32,527 nucleotides of DNA from Bacteroides sp. (GTDB lineage: Bacteria > Bacteroidota > Bacteroidia > Bacteroidales > Bacteroidaceae). Below the pieces are notes generated by a model. It was given only the letters and a program-made list of their open reading frames with translations, made no database searches and was not told the origin of the DNA. The position numbers and the translations under genes are program-made. Each line of letters starts with the position of its first letter. The first letter of the stretch is position 1. Shown one piece after another: positions 23,469-32,332 of the stretch. The stretch spans positions 1-32,527 of the forward strand of contig JASLCG010000111.1 of the NCBI GenBank assembly GCA_030151885.1, in the 5' to 3' direction.

Positions 23469-25619
23469 ATGCGTTTAATCAGTTTTTTAGCACTGCTCTT
23501 AGCTTTTAACTCTGCTGGGCTTTGCATAACACCGCCTTTATTAACAAATAACAATAAGAGTATTGTTACAGATAACCTTACAGAAGATTACCTAGACTCC
23601 ATTTTTAGCAAATCGCCCTACTACAAGTTAGATGAGATTGTAATTATGGGATTTAAGCAAGATAAATCTTACCAACTTTCTCCACAATCGGCAATCTCCC
23701 TAAGTGAAGCATTTCTTGAATCTCAAAACATTACAAATATTAAAGATATAACAAGCGTTGTATCTAACCTATATATGCCTGACTATGGATCTAAACTAAC
23801 CTCTCCCATCTACATTCGGGGTATAGGAAATAAAACGGGAACACCCTCTATCGGCTTATATATTGATGGAATTCCCTACTTCCAACAATCTACTTTCGAT
23901 TTTGACATGCACCAAATAAAACAAATTGATGTTTTGAAAGGTCCACAAGGTACACTTTATGGAAGAAATACAATGGGAGGAGTGATTGATGTACACACTA
24001 TATCTCCTCTAGAAAAGCAAGAGCGAAAGTTAACTTTCACAGGTGGAAATCACAACCATTATGTGATATCTACCAACTACTCTTTATTATTAAAGCCCAA
24101 TATGGGACTATCTATTTCGGGATCATACACACATAATGGTGGTTATTTTAAGAATACTTTCCTAAATAAAAAAGCTGACAAAACAGATGCAGCTACAGGT
24201 AGGGTTAGATACGATTGGAAAATAAACCAAAACTGGCTATTGAAACTAATCAGTAGTATAGATTATACAAACCAAGGCGGCTACCCATATAGCCCATACA
24301 ACTCGGAAAAGGGGAAGTTAGACCCTGTTGCATACGATGGAGCAGGCTCCTATAAAAGGCTTCTTACATCAAATGGAGTAAACTTACAATACCAAGGAGA
24401 CGGTTTTAAAATTAATAGCCAGTCTTCTTTTCAATACTACAAAGACAAACAAAAAATAGACCAAGACTTTACCCCAAAAGCATTAAACTACACCATTCAA
24501 GATCAGACTCAATATATGGGTTCTGAAGAGGTTACTATAAAATCTGATAATAACTCTAAATACCAATGGCTGTTTGGGGCTTTTGGCTTCTACCAAGAAA
24601 TAGATAATGAAATTAATGTAGATTTTATTCCAAGAGATTCTATTTCAAATAAATATTCAAACGTTTCAACATATGGAGTAGCTCTATATCACCAATCAAC
24701 ACTCAACGATATTTTTATTGAAGGCTTATCACTAAGTGCAGGGCTGCGATTTGACTATGAACATGCTCAAAACAGATACAATAATGGAAAAATCATATCA
24801 AGTGGTAATTTAATTCCTATGGATGGTTTTAACCATAAACTACACTTTAACCAAATAACCCCTAAATTTACCTTACAATACATCAGCCCAACAGAACAAA
24901 ATATTTATGCTACCGTTGCCAAAGGATACAAAACAGGAGGTTTTAACACTTCTTTTATTAATCCTTCCGAAAGAACTTATAAACCAGAATATAGTTGGAA
25001 TTATGAGATAGGAACCAAACTAAATTTCTTCCAAAACAAACTAAAAACAGATATTGCTCTATTTTATATCGATTGGAGAAATCAGCAAGTTAATCAACCT
25101 CTGCCCACAGGTGTAGGTCGTGTTATTAAAAATGCTGGAAAATCGGCAAGTAAAGGGGTTGAAGTTGGACTATCTGCACAATTTACCCAATCATTTGTTC
25201 TTAAAGCGAACTACGGATACACAAAAGCTTACTACAGAAAGTATGACTTCACAGACCCAAAAGGCAATACTGTAGATTATAAGAATAAAAGAATTCCAAG
25301 ATTTCCTAGTCAAACAGTATCTGCTGAAGCAATGTACACATTTTTTGAGCCTTTTTCTGGAATAAACAAATTGGAGTTCTGTCTAAACTACATAGGTACA
25401 GGAAAAATTTACTGGGACGACATGAATAAGTTTGAACAACGTTTCTACAACATATTAAATGCAAGAGCTACCATCTATATGCGCAATTTATCTATTGCTG
25501 TATGGAGTAAAAACATAACAAACTCCGATTATTCTGCCTATTGCTTTTTTACCAATAAATTATTAGGGCAGTCAGGTAAACCATTTACAATAGGTGGTAC
25601 CTTAACCTATAGTTTTTAA
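23469..25619 (+). CDS. TonB-dependent outer-membrane receptor (probable heme/porphyrin or metal-chelate uptake)
   Basis: This 716-residue receptor has a signal peptide (about 1-19) and a TonB-box-like KLDEIVIMG (53-61). The plug domain has IYIRGIGNKTGTPSIGLYID and then DVLKGPQGTLYGRNTMGGVI, and a long beta-barrel ends in the typical terminal Phe (GGTLTYSF). It lacks the carboxypeptidase-like N-terminal domain and the SusD partner of polysaccharide-uptake systems, so it resembles siderophore, heme or cobalamin receptors. It begins a tight four-gene unit: the permease follows after 17 nt, then hemN and hemG. The ligand cannot be read from sequence. Context suggests a porphyrin, heme precursor or iron chelate. 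It has its own promoter after the peptidase terminator. Confidence 0.92.
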   Translation: MRLISFLALLLAFNSAGLCITPPLLTNNNKSIVTDNLTEDYLDSIFSKSPYYKLDEIVIMGFKQDKSYQLSPQSAISLSEAFLESQNITNIKDITSVVSNLYMPDYGSKLTSPIYIRGIGNKTGTPSIGLYIDGIPYFQQSTFDFDMHQIKQIDVLKGPQGTLYGRNTMGGVIDVHTISPLEKQERKLTFTGGNHNHYVISTNYSLLLKPNMGLSISGSYTHNGGYFKNTFLNKKADKTDAATGRVRYDWKINQNWLLKLISSIDYTNQGGYPYSPYNSEKGKLDPVAYDGAGSYKRLLTSNGVNLQYQGDGFKINSQSSFQYYKDKQKIDQDFTPKALNYTIQDQTQYMGSEEVTIKSDNNSKYQWLFGAFGFYQEIDNEINVDFIPRDSISNKYSNVSTYGVALYHQSTLNDIFIEGLSLSAGLRFDYEHAQNRYNNGKIISSGNLIPMDGFNHKLHFNQITPKFTLQYISPTEQNIYATVAKGYKTGGFNTSFINPSERTYKPEYSWNYEIGTKLNFFQNKLKTDIALFYIDWRNQQVNQPLPTGVGRVIKNAGKSASKGVEVGLSAQFTQSFVLKANYGYTKAYYRKYDFTDPKGNTVDYKNKRIPRFPSQTVSAEAMYTFFEPFSGINKLEFCLNYIGTGKIYWDDMNKFEQRFYNILNARATIYMRNLSIAVWSKNITNSDYSAYCFFTNKLLGQSGKPFTIGGTLTYSF

Positions 25620-25636
25620 TATTTGAACATTTATTT

Positions 25637-26869
25637 ATGTCCAAACCAGTAGAACAACTCTTTGTAGAACAACATACAGGTGTTAAAAAATTAAATTTAA
25701 TCACCTTCTTCTTTCTGTATATAGCACAATCTATTCCTAAAAGTTTCTTCTCTACTATTATACCTGTGATAATGCGTCAGGAGAACTTTGAATTATCTAC
25801 AATAGGAATTATGCAGTTAGTGAAATTACCTTGGATTCTAAAATTCCTATGGTCGCCTTATGTAGATAGAAGGTGTCAAAGTCTTAAAGATTATAAACTA
25901 TGGATATTAGGCTCTGAAATAGTTTATGCATGTTCCATATTTGTAATTGCATTCCTAGACTACAAAGTCAACTTCAATTCCATTATAATTTTAGTGGTTA
26001 TCTCTTTTATAGCCTCAGCAACACAAGATATTGCTACTGATGCACTCGCCGTTTTATCCTTCAAAGACAAAGATAAAAGCCTTGTAAACAGCATGCAGTC
26101 TATGGGAAGTTTTGGAGGCGTCATGATTGGATCCGGGCTATTACTTCTATTATTTGAAAGATTAGGATGGAATAACCTTCTTCCTTATTTAGGTTTATTT
26201 GTATTATTAGCCATTGTCCCTTTACTATGTAATAGAAAACTTACCATACAAGAGCGAAGACCCGAGAATAGAGCTAGTGGGAAAGATATCATCTACTTCT
26301 TTACACAGAAAAGAGCTATCGGAAAGCAAATTGGCTTTCTTTTTCTTTACTACTCTGGAATTATCGGTACTCTTGCTATGTTAAAACCATACTTAGTCGA
26401 TTTAAATTACTCTACGAGTAAAATTGGTTTTATATTTGGAATTATTGGTACTGCTATTGGCTTTATAGCCTCTTTTGCAGGAGGTTTCGTTGTACGAAGA
26501 CTGAGTAAATATCGGTCTAGAATATTATTTGCTTTAATGATATTAATAGCGACTGTTTACTTTGCAATAGTTATTAGTCTTTCATTTAGCCCCCATCTTT
26601 TATACTTTGGAATCATTTTATTGTGGACTAGCTATGGAATGGCTACTATTGTGGTCTATACTACTGCCATGAGCTATGTTAGACCGGGGAAAGAGGGTAC
26701 CGATTTTACAATACAAACTGTTATAACACACATTAGCTCCATGCTAGTAGCCATTATAGCAGGATTTATAGCGCAAGAGTATGGTTACCAAGCATTAGCC
26801 TATTTTGGAGTATTCTTGGCAGCGCTATCACTTATATATATAATAATTGTTTTTAACGAAGAAATATGA
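25637..26869 (+). CDS. MFS permease, AmpG/RhtX-FptX-like
   Basis: This 410-residue protein is hydrophobic throughout, with about twelve membrane segments. The N-terminal KLNLITFFFLYIAQSIPKSF, LVKLPWILKFLWSPYVDR and SATQDIATDALAV stretches are those of the AmpG-type branch of the major facilitator superfamily, which includes muropeptide permeases and the RhtX/FptX siderophore importers. It sits 17 nt after a TonB-dependent receptor and overlaps hemN by 4 nt (ATGA, 26866-26869), so it is the natural inner-membrane partner for whatever the receptor brings into the periplasm. A porphyrin or siderophore substrate is inferred from neighbours only; muropeptide import is the main alternative. Confidence 0.85.
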   Translation: MSKPVEQLFVEQHTGVKKLNLITFFFLYIAQSIPKSFFSTIIPVIMRQENFELSTIGIMQLVKLPWILKFLWSPYVDRRCQSLKDYKLWILGSEIVYACSIFVIAFLDYKVNFNSIIILVVISFIASATQDIATDALAVLSFKDKDKSLVNSMQSMGSFGGVMIGSGLLLLLFERLGWNNLLPYLGLFVLLAIVPLLCNRKLTIQERRPENRASGKDIIYFFTQKRAIGKQIGFLFLYYSGIIGTLAMLKPYLVDLNYSTSKIGFIFGIIGTAIGFIASFAGGFVVRRLSKYRSRILFALMILIATVYFAIVISLSFSPHLLYFGIILLWTSYGMATIVVYTTAMSYVRPGKEGTDFTIQTVITHISSMLVAIIAGFIAQEYGYQALAYFGVFLAALSLIYIIIVFNEEI

Positions 26870-28236
26870 TTACTAAATCCATTATAGAGAAGTACAATAT
26901 CCCTGTACCAAGATACACCAGTTATCCACCAGCAAACTTTTTTGCAGAGGGGTTCACAGCTCAAAATTACCTTGCAGCCATCGAAGAGTCAAACAACTCT
27001 ACCCCATCTCACCTCTCATTCTATATTCATGTACCATTTTGTAGGCACATGTGCCACTATTGTGGTTGCAATTCATTTCCTATGATGAAGCAAGAGAACA
27101 TAGATAACTATGTTACCGCATTACTCAAAGAGATTGACATGGTTAAACCTCTTTTGAATAGAGATCGTAAAATTGCTCAAATACATTATGGAGGAGGAAC
27201 CCCTACCGTATTACCAGTTGCTACACTAAAGAAAATTAATGAAAAACTACTTTGCGATTTTGAGACTATTGAAAATCCAGAAATTGCTATTGAGTGCCAT
27301 CCTGGCTATCTAGATGAAAAATACTGGTTTGAACTCACTCAAGCCCATTTTAATAGATTTAGTTTAGGAATTCAAGATTTCGACACAACTGTACTTAAAG
27401 GGGTAAACCGTAAACCTGCATTACTACCTATAAAAGATATTTATAACATACTTCGTGATGCTGATGCTAAAATAAATATGGATTTCATTTACGGACTACC
27501 TTTGCAAACTGTAAAAGGTTTTTGTGAAACTATTGAAAAAGCTGTGGAGCTCAGCCCCGATAGGTTGGTTACTTTCTCTTATGCACACGTACCATGGGTA
27601 AGTAAAAGACAACTTATTTTAGAGAAACTTGGACTTCCAACAAGCCAAAATAAAAAAGCGATGTTTGAAGAGGCAAGTCAGATTTTACAAGCTGCAAATT
27701 ATAAGACCATTGGTATGGATCACTTTGTAAAAGAGAATGACGAACTATATACTGCATTAAATTCAAATCAATTGCATAGAAACTTCCAAGGCTATTGTAC
27801 TAGAAGAACAACCGGACAGGTTTACGCTTTTGGTGTTACAGGTATTGGACAACTAAACTCAGCTTATGTCCAAAACTATAAAACTATTGATGAATACGTT
27901 TCAACAATAGAATCGGGTACATTACCTGTATTTAAAGGCTATCAACTTAATAAACAAGAGCAAATAACACGTTTCGTTATTGAAATGCTGATGTGTAATT
28001 ATGCCATACACTGGGAAGATGCTTGTTCTCATCTTAATATTACAAAAGAAGAACTATTGAGTGCCATTAACTATAATACAGAAACTTTAAAAGAGTTTGC
28101 TACAGATGGACTTATAAGTTTTAACGAAAAAGGCATAACAATGACTACAGATGGGAAACTATTTGTTAGAAATATAGCTGCTGCATTAGATCCACTGATG
28201 ATTAACACAACTAAGAAATTTTCTAAACCTGTTTAA
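26866..28236 (+). CDS. hemN: Oxygen-independent coproporphyrinogen III dehydrogenase
   Basis: HemN is a radical-SAM enzyme that converts coproporphyrinogen III to protoporphyrinogen IX without oxygen. The 456-residue length and the N-terminal YNIPVPRYTSYPPANFF (10-26) are features of true HemN, unlike the shorter HemW heme chaperone. The iron-sulfur motif is HVPFCRHMCHYCGC, with Cys59, Cys63, Cys66 and an adjacent Cys68 as in E. coli HemN. SAM binding is by YGGGTPT, followed by ECHPGYLD and RFSLGIQDFD. Its ATG overlaps the permease stop, and the stop is 2 nt before hemG, implying translational coupling. No earlier heme-biosynthesis gene lies in the window. Confidence 0.95.
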   Translation: MITKSIIEKYNIPVPRYTSYPPANFFAEGFTAQNYLAAIEESNNSTPSHLSFYIHVPFCRHMCHYCGCNSFPMMKQENIDNYVTALLKEIDMVKPLLNRDRKIAQIHYGGGTPTVLPVATLKKINEKLLCDFETIENPEIAIECHPGYLDEKYWFELTQAHFNRFSLGIQDFDTTVLKGVNRKPALLPIKDIYNILRDADAKINMDFIYGLPLQTVKGFCETIEKAVELSPDRLVTFSYAHVPWVSKRQLILEKLGLPTSQNKKAMFEEASQILQAANYKTIGMDHFVKENDELYTALNSNQLHRNFQGYCTRRTTGQVYAFGVTGIGQLNSAYVQNYKTIDEYVSTIESGTLPVFKGYQLNKQEQITRFVIEMLMCNYAIHWEDACSHLNITKEELLSAINYNTETLKEFATDGLISFNEKGITMTTDGKLFVRNIAAALDPLMINTTKKFSKPV

Positions 28237-28238
28237 AG

Positions 28239-29612
28239 ATGAATACACTAGATTATGACGTAGTAATTATTGGAGCTGGTCTAACAGGACTGACAACAGC
28301 ATTCTATCTTAAAAAAAGTGGTAAAAAAGTAGCCATTATTGAAAAGAGCAGTCGCTATGGGGGGCAAATAGAGAGTTTTCATGAGGATGGTTTCACCTTT
28401 GAAAAAGGCCCTAATACAGGAGTTATATCCTACCCTGAAGTTGCGGAATTATTTCAAGATTTAGCACCACTTTGCACTTTAGAAACAGCTAAGGAAGAGG
28501 CTAAGAAAAGATTAATTTGGAAGGGAACTCATTTTAGAGAGATTCCTTCATCACTTCTTGGAGGAGTTACAACACCTCTATTCAAATTCTCTGATAAATT
28601 ACGACTCTTAGGTGAGCCATTTAGAAAAAGAGGTACTAATCCTAACGAATCAGTAGCAGATTTAGTGCGTAGAAGAATGGGAAAAAGTTTCCTTAAATAT
28701 GCTGTAGATCCATTTCTATCGGGAGTTTATGCAGGAGACCCAGAAACTTTAATTACTAGATATGCGTTACCAAAACTATATAACCTTGAGCAGAACTATG
28801 GAAGCTTTATAGGAGGTGCTATAAAAAAAGCAAAACTACCTAAAACAGATCGTGATAAGCTAGCTACAAAGCAAGTATTCTCTGCCGTTGGAGGTTTAGA
28901 GTCTATCGTAAAAGCGATGGTCACCAAAATAGGTAAGGATTATCTGTTTACTAATGCCCTACATACAACAGTAAACCCCTTAACAAAAGGGTGGTCAGTA
29001 ACGTTTGAACAAAACAATCAGGAGATAACAATCCATAGTAAACAGGTTGTAACAGCAACAGGAAGCTACTCTCTTGCTGATATTTTACCTTTCATCTCAA
29101 AAGATGATATACACCAGTTAACTAATCTCACTTATGCCCCAGTTGTTCAAGTTAGCGTAGGAGTTAAAAATACAGATGGATTAACCTTTAATGCTTTCGG
29201 AGGCTTAGTTCCCTCTTGTGAAAAAAGAGATGTACTAGGTATTCTATATCCTTCTGCCTGTTTTAATAATAGAGCTCCAAAAGAGGGAGCATTATTCTCT
29301 TTTTTTATAGGAGGTGTAAAACGAAGAGAACTTACAGAGCTATCAGACCAAGAGCTAGAAAAACTTGTAATAAAGAACTTTCACGAAATGCTGCACTTTC
29401 CTACTACTAAACAACCCGACTTAATCCGTATTTTTCGACATAAACTAGCAATACCACAATATGAGATTAATAGTGGTGAAAGATTTAAGACTATAGAGCT
29501 ACTAGAGAATACTTTTAAAGGATTGTATATATCTGGAAATATAAAAGGAGGAATAGGTATGGCAGATCGAATAAAACAAGGTGTAGAAACTGCTAAACGC
29601 ATACTAGAATAG
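28239..29612 (+). CDS. hemG: Protoporphyrinogen oxidase, HemY-type FAD enzyme
   Basis: This 457-residue flavoprotein starts LDYDVVIIGAGLTGLTTAFY (4-23) with Glu35 at the end of the second strand (VAIIEKSSRYGGQ), then GFTFEKGPNTG. The C-terminal FAD region is GLYISGNIKGGIGMADRIKQ. Length, motifs and position after hemN indicate the HemY family, which oxidises protoporphyrinogen IX to protoporphyrin IX. Bacteroidota annotations often call it HemG although it is unrelated to the flavodoxin-like E. coli HemG. HemY enzymes classically pass electrons to oxygen, so the acceptor in a probable anaerobe is unclear. Coproporphyrinogen oxidation is an alternative activity in this family. It lies 2 nt after hemN and ends at a strong terminator. 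Confidence 0.9.
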   Translation: MNTLDYDVVIIGAGLTGLTTAFYLKKSGKKVAIIEKSSRYGGQIESFHEDGFTFEKGPNTGVISYPEVAELFQDLAPLCTLETAKEEAKKRLIWKGTHFREIPSSLLGGVTTPLFKFSDKLRLLGEPFRKRGTNPNESVADLVRRRMGKSFLKYAVDPFLSGVYAGDPETLITRYALPKLYNLEQNYGSFIGGAIKKAKLPKTDRDKLATKQVFSAVGGLESIVKAMVTKIGKDYLFTNALHTTVNPLTKGWSVTFEQNNQEITIHSKQVVTATGSYSLADILPFISKDDIHQLTNLTYAPVVQVSVGVKNTDGLTFNAFGGLVPSCEKRDVLGILYPSACFNNRAPKEGALFSFFIGGVKRRELTELSDQELEKLVIKNFHEMLHFPTTKQPDLIRIFRHKLAIPQYEINSGERFKTIELLENTFKGLYISGNIKGGIGMADRIKQGVETAKRILE

Positions 29613-29618
29613 TAATAT

Positions 29619-29648
29619 AAAAAGGAGGATATAAATATCCTCCTTTTT
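29619..29648. terminator. Bidirectional terminator between hemG and the HAD gene
   Basis: AAAAAGGAGGATA (29619-29631) and TATCCTCCTTTTT (29636-29648) form a 13-bp perfect stem with a TAAA loop. It lies 6 nt after the hemG stop and 2 nt from the stop codon of the convergent HAD gene. Confidence 0.88.
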
Positions 29649-29650
29649 AT

Positions 29651-30301
29651 TTATTTTGTAATAATGGATTTTAATTTTAAAGCATCCATCTCTGTAAAGT
29701 CATCAATTACATGATTTGTAATGCCCTCTATTTGCTCTCTTCCATTTGTGGTGGCAACACCTACAACAAAAGCTCCAGCATCGGTTCCAGATTTTATGCC
29801 ATATATAGAATCTTCAAATACTACAGCCTGATTAGGCTTTACATTCAACTTTTGCATGGCTAGCTGATAACACTCTGGGTGAGGCTTAGAGTGCGTAAAC
29901 TGATTTGCTGTAACTATATAGTCAAACAGTCCTGGTAAATCTGGATGTTGTTTATATACCAAATCCATTTTACGATCGTCCGAACTAGTAACTATAGCCA
30001 TTCTTATACCATTCTTTTTCAAGTCTACAATAAGCTCTTTAGCTCCTGGTACATACTCATAAGTCATATTTAATTCCATATCATCGATCATTTCTGTCAT
30101 TTCTGGAATTAACTTTTCAAACTCTCCAGTAAAGTATTTCCCATAAATAAGCTTTAAGCTTTGACCCTTTACAGTCATTCCAAAACCACTTTTATTCAAA
30201 TACTTTTCACCAACACTATCCCAAAAATTAGTATAGTGTGTCTCCGTATCCATTATCACTCCATCGAAATCGAATAATACTACCATAGAACTATTTGTCA
30301 T
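29651..30301 (-). CDS. HAD-superfamily hydrolase, beta-phosphoglucomutase-like
   Basis: I choose the ATG at 30301, which gives 216 residues beginning MTNSSMVVLFDFDGVIMDTE. The frame stays open back to 30454, but that extra 51-residue hydrophobic stretch is unlike any HAD enzyme and would cover the divergent promoter region. HAD motifs are present in order: DFDGVIMDTE (Asp11 nucleophile, Asp13), VTSSDDRKM (motif II Ser), and KPHPECYQLA with VVFEDSIYGIKSGTDAGA (motifs III and IV). An alpha-helical cap of the phosphoglucomutase/phosphatase subfamily lies between. The substrate, a sugar phosphate or phosphoglycolate-like compound, cannot be told. It is convergent with hemG and divergent from the antiporter. 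Confidence 0.88.
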   Translation of the reverse strand: MTNSSMVVLFDFDGVIMDTETHYTNFWDSVGEKYLNKSGFGMTVKGQSLKLIYGKYFTGEFEKLIPEMTEMIDDMELNMTYEYVPGAKELIVDLKKNGIRMAIVTSSDDRKMDLVYKQHPDLPGLFDYIVTANQFTHSKPHPECYQLAMQKLNVKPNQAVVFEDSIYGIKSGTDAGAFVVGVATTNGREQIEGITNHVIDDFTEMDALKLKSIITK

Positions 30302-30380
30302 TTTAATAAAATATTTCAAAATCCCTGTAAAGATTACCATAAAAATAGAGAAGAACAAATTTATGCTAAGAGGTAGAATA

Positions 30381-30394
30381 ACAATTTGAATTGT
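30381..30394. promoter_or_regulatory. Short palindrome in the HAD/antiporter divergent region
   Basis: ACAATT, TG, AATTGT is a perfect 6-bp inverted repeat between the two divergent starts and could be an operator. It is short and AT-rich, so chance is likely. I found no convincing promoter pair here. Confidence 0.2.
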
Positions 30395-30456
30395 TTTCGC
30401 TATTTTAGTGCAGTTTAAAAACATTAAATAAAGTAACATAAATACAGATAACATAA

Positions 30457-31983
30457 ATGATGGCAGAAGTTATAACAGCTGAAAATATACTTTTAATTGG
30501 CTCTATACTACTATTTGTTAGTATAGTCGTTAGTAAAACAGGATATAAGTTTGGTGTTCCTACCTTATTATTATTCCTTATTGTAGGTATGATATTTGGA
30601 AGTGATGGCATAGGTATTAAATTCAATAATACAGCTACTGCCCAATTCATTGGTATGGTTGCCCTTACTATTATACTTTTTTCAGGTGGTATGGATACCA
30701 AGTTTAAAGAGGTCAAACCTATAATTGCTCCTGGTATCGTACTCTCCACTCTTGGAGTTCTGTTTACTTGTCTTTTAACCGGTTCTTTTATATTTTTATT
30801 AGGTAAAATGGAGTGGGCAAATATCCATCTCCCATTAATGACCTCACTACTACTAGCAGCCACTATGTCGTCAACAGACTCGGCCTCTGTTTTTGCTATA
30901 TTACGTTCGCAGAATATTAATCTTAAAGAAAACTTACGCCCCATGCTAGAGCTAGAGAGTGGTAGTAACGACCCTATGGCTTATATGCTTACTATAGTAC
31001 TAATACAAGTTATCGGAACTGATGGTATGGGAATGGGCCAAATAGCCTTTTCATTTTTAACACAATTCATTGTAGGTGGCCTTGCTGGATATATTATGGG
31101 TAAAGCAACAACTTGGGCTGTTAATAAAATAAATATTGCAAACTCATCACTCTACCCTATTTTAGTTTTAGCTATTGCATTCTTTACCTTTGCGATTACT
31201 GATGCTTTAAAGGGAAATGGATACTTAGCTGTTTACATAGCAGGTATGATTATTGGTAATGCAAGACTGTTGTACAAGAAGGAAATTGCCTCTTTTATGG
31301 ATGGTTTTAGCTGGCTATTCCAAATCATTATGTTCTTAACATTAGGTTTGCTGGTAAATCCTATCGATCTTATACAAATTGCTCCAATAGCTATTATCAT
31401 AGGTATATTCATGATTGTACTAGGAAGACCTATCAGTGTATTCTTATGTTTACTTCCATTTAGAAAGATATCTCGTAATGCCAAGCATTTTATTTCATGG
31501 GTAGGGCTACGTGGTGCTGTTCCAATTATATTTGCAACATATCCTGTTATGCACAACATTCCTGGTGCACATGTTATCTTTAATATCGTATTCTTTATAA
31601 CCATATTATCATTAGTTATACAAGGAACATCTATTTCTTATGTAGCTAAAATTTTACACCTATCGTCTCCAATGGAAGAGAAAACAAACTCTTTTGGAAT
31701 AGAAATACCTGAAGAGTTAAATGCACATCTTTTTGATATTACTGTTAGTGATGCTATGCTTAAACTTGGAAATACGCTTAAAGAGATTAGTGTACCTGAA
31801 GGAACATTGGTTATGATTATTAAACGTGGAGATGATTTCTTAATTCCAAATGGATCTTTAATATTACATGAAGGTGATGTATTGCTGCTAATTTCTGAAC
31901 AAGATAAAATCTCTACTGATATGGCTGCAATCAAAGCAAAGGAGGAAATGATTAAAGAATCTAGAGGTGAAGGAGAAAACTAA
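30457..31983 (+). CDS. Potassium/proton antiporter, CPA1 family (NhaP2/CvrA-like)
   Basis: This 508-residue protein exchanges cytoplasmic K+ (or Na+) for protons. Residues 1 to about 395 form twelve or thirteen membrane helices of the CPA1 fold, with the discontinuous-helix Asp141 in SSTDSASVFAIL and the Asn171-Asp172 pair in ELESGSNDPMAYML that defines electroneutral CPA1 exchangers. Residues about 410-495 form a soluble TrkA-C (RCK-C) domain (EEKTNSFGIEIPEELNAHLF onward, then VLLLISEQDK), typical of NhaP2/CvrA and suggesting ligand gating. Two adjacent ATGs (30457 and 30460) are possible starts with no way to choose between them. It stands alone, divergent from the HAD gene. Confidence 0.92.
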   Translation: MMAEVITAENILLIGSILLFVSIVVSKTGYKFGVPTLLLFLIVGMIFGSDGIGIKFNNTATAQFIGMVALTIILFSGGMDTKFKEVKPIIAPGIVLSTLGVLFTCLLTGSFIFLLGKMEWANIHLPLMTSLLLAATMSSTDSASVFAILRSQNINLKENLRPMLELESGSNDPMAYMLTIVLIQVIGTDGMGMGQIAFSFLTQFIVGGLAGYIMGKATTWAVNKINIANSSLYPILVLAIAFFTFAITDALKGNGYLAVYIAGMIIGNARLLYKKEIASFMDGFSWLFQIIMFLTLGLLVNPIDLIQIAPIAIIIGIFMIVLGRPISVFLCLLPFRKISRNAKHFISWVGLRGAVPIIFATYPVMHNIPGAHVIFNIVFFITILSLVIQGTSISYVAKILHLSSPMEEKTNSFGIEIPEELNAHLFDITVSDAMLKLGNTLKEISVPEGTLVMIIKRGDDFLIPNGSLILHEGDVLLLISEQDKISTDMAAIKAKEEMIKESRGEGEN

Positions 31984-32065
31984 AAATAGTTTTTAACATA
32001 ACCTACTGATTATAAATAATCTAAATTTTAGATCAAAAATTTTAATAAAATATTTCACATTATTA

Positions 32066-32097
32066 TTTGCATAGTCAAAAAGTTCACCCTATATTTG
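32066..32097 (+). promoter_or_regulatory. Promoter of tRNA-Ser (perfect Bacteroidota consensus)
   Basis: TTTG (32066-32069), 20 nt, TATATTTG (32090-32097) is a full match to TTTG-N20-TAnnTTTG, the best promoter in the window. Transcription would begin about 30 nt before the tRNA. Confidence 0.8.
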
Positions 32098-32131
32098 CAT
32101 CGCATTTGGGAGAAAATGCAACAGCAAAAAA

Positions 32132-32218
32132 GGAAGTTTGGGTGAGTGGCTTAAACCAACAGTTTGCTAAACTGTCGAGCGGGCAACCGCTCCGGGGGTT
32201 CGAATCCCCCAGCTTCCG
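32132..32218 (+). tRNA. tRNA-Ser (anticodon GCT)
   Basis: The 87-nt sequence folds as a class II tRNA. The acceptor is GGAAGTT with AGCTTCC (one T-G wobble). The D stem is GGT/ACC. The anticodon stem ACAGT/ACTGT has loop TTGCTAA, giving GCT at 32166-32168. It has a long variable arm (GAGCGG...CCGCTC) and a T arm GGGGG TTCGAAT CCCCC. The discriminator is G and CCA is not encoded. It reads AGC/AGU codons. Confidence 0.96.
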
Positions 32219-32224
32219 CAAAGT

Positions 32225-32254
32225 AAAGCACTTCATTTTATGAAGTGCTTTTTT
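32225..32254 (+). terminator. Terminator after tRNA-Ser
   Basis: AAAGCACTTCA (32225-32235) pairs with TGAAGTGCTTT (32241-32251) around TTTTA and continues into a T-run ending at 32254. Confidence 0.85.
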
Positions 32255-32332
32255 GTTCTTATACATTTAGGATAAAGTAGTCATTATATTCTTAAGGTTA
32301 TGACCATTCATATACCTCCATCTAATTATTAC

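Noticed and set aside
30302..30454. 51-residue N-terminal extension of the HAD protein
   Set aside because: It is hydrophobic, AT-rich and unlike the HAD family, and would run through the divergent promoter region; MTNSSMVVLFDFDG is the natural start.
30405..30944. 179-residue minus-strand frame opposite the antiporter
   Set aside because: It is a shadow of the clear CPA1 gene, with no domain of its own.
32084..32266. Minus-strand 60-residue open frame
   Set aside because: It is the antisense of tRNA-Ser; its Cys/Ser/Pro-rich text is the usual artefact of translating a tRNA.
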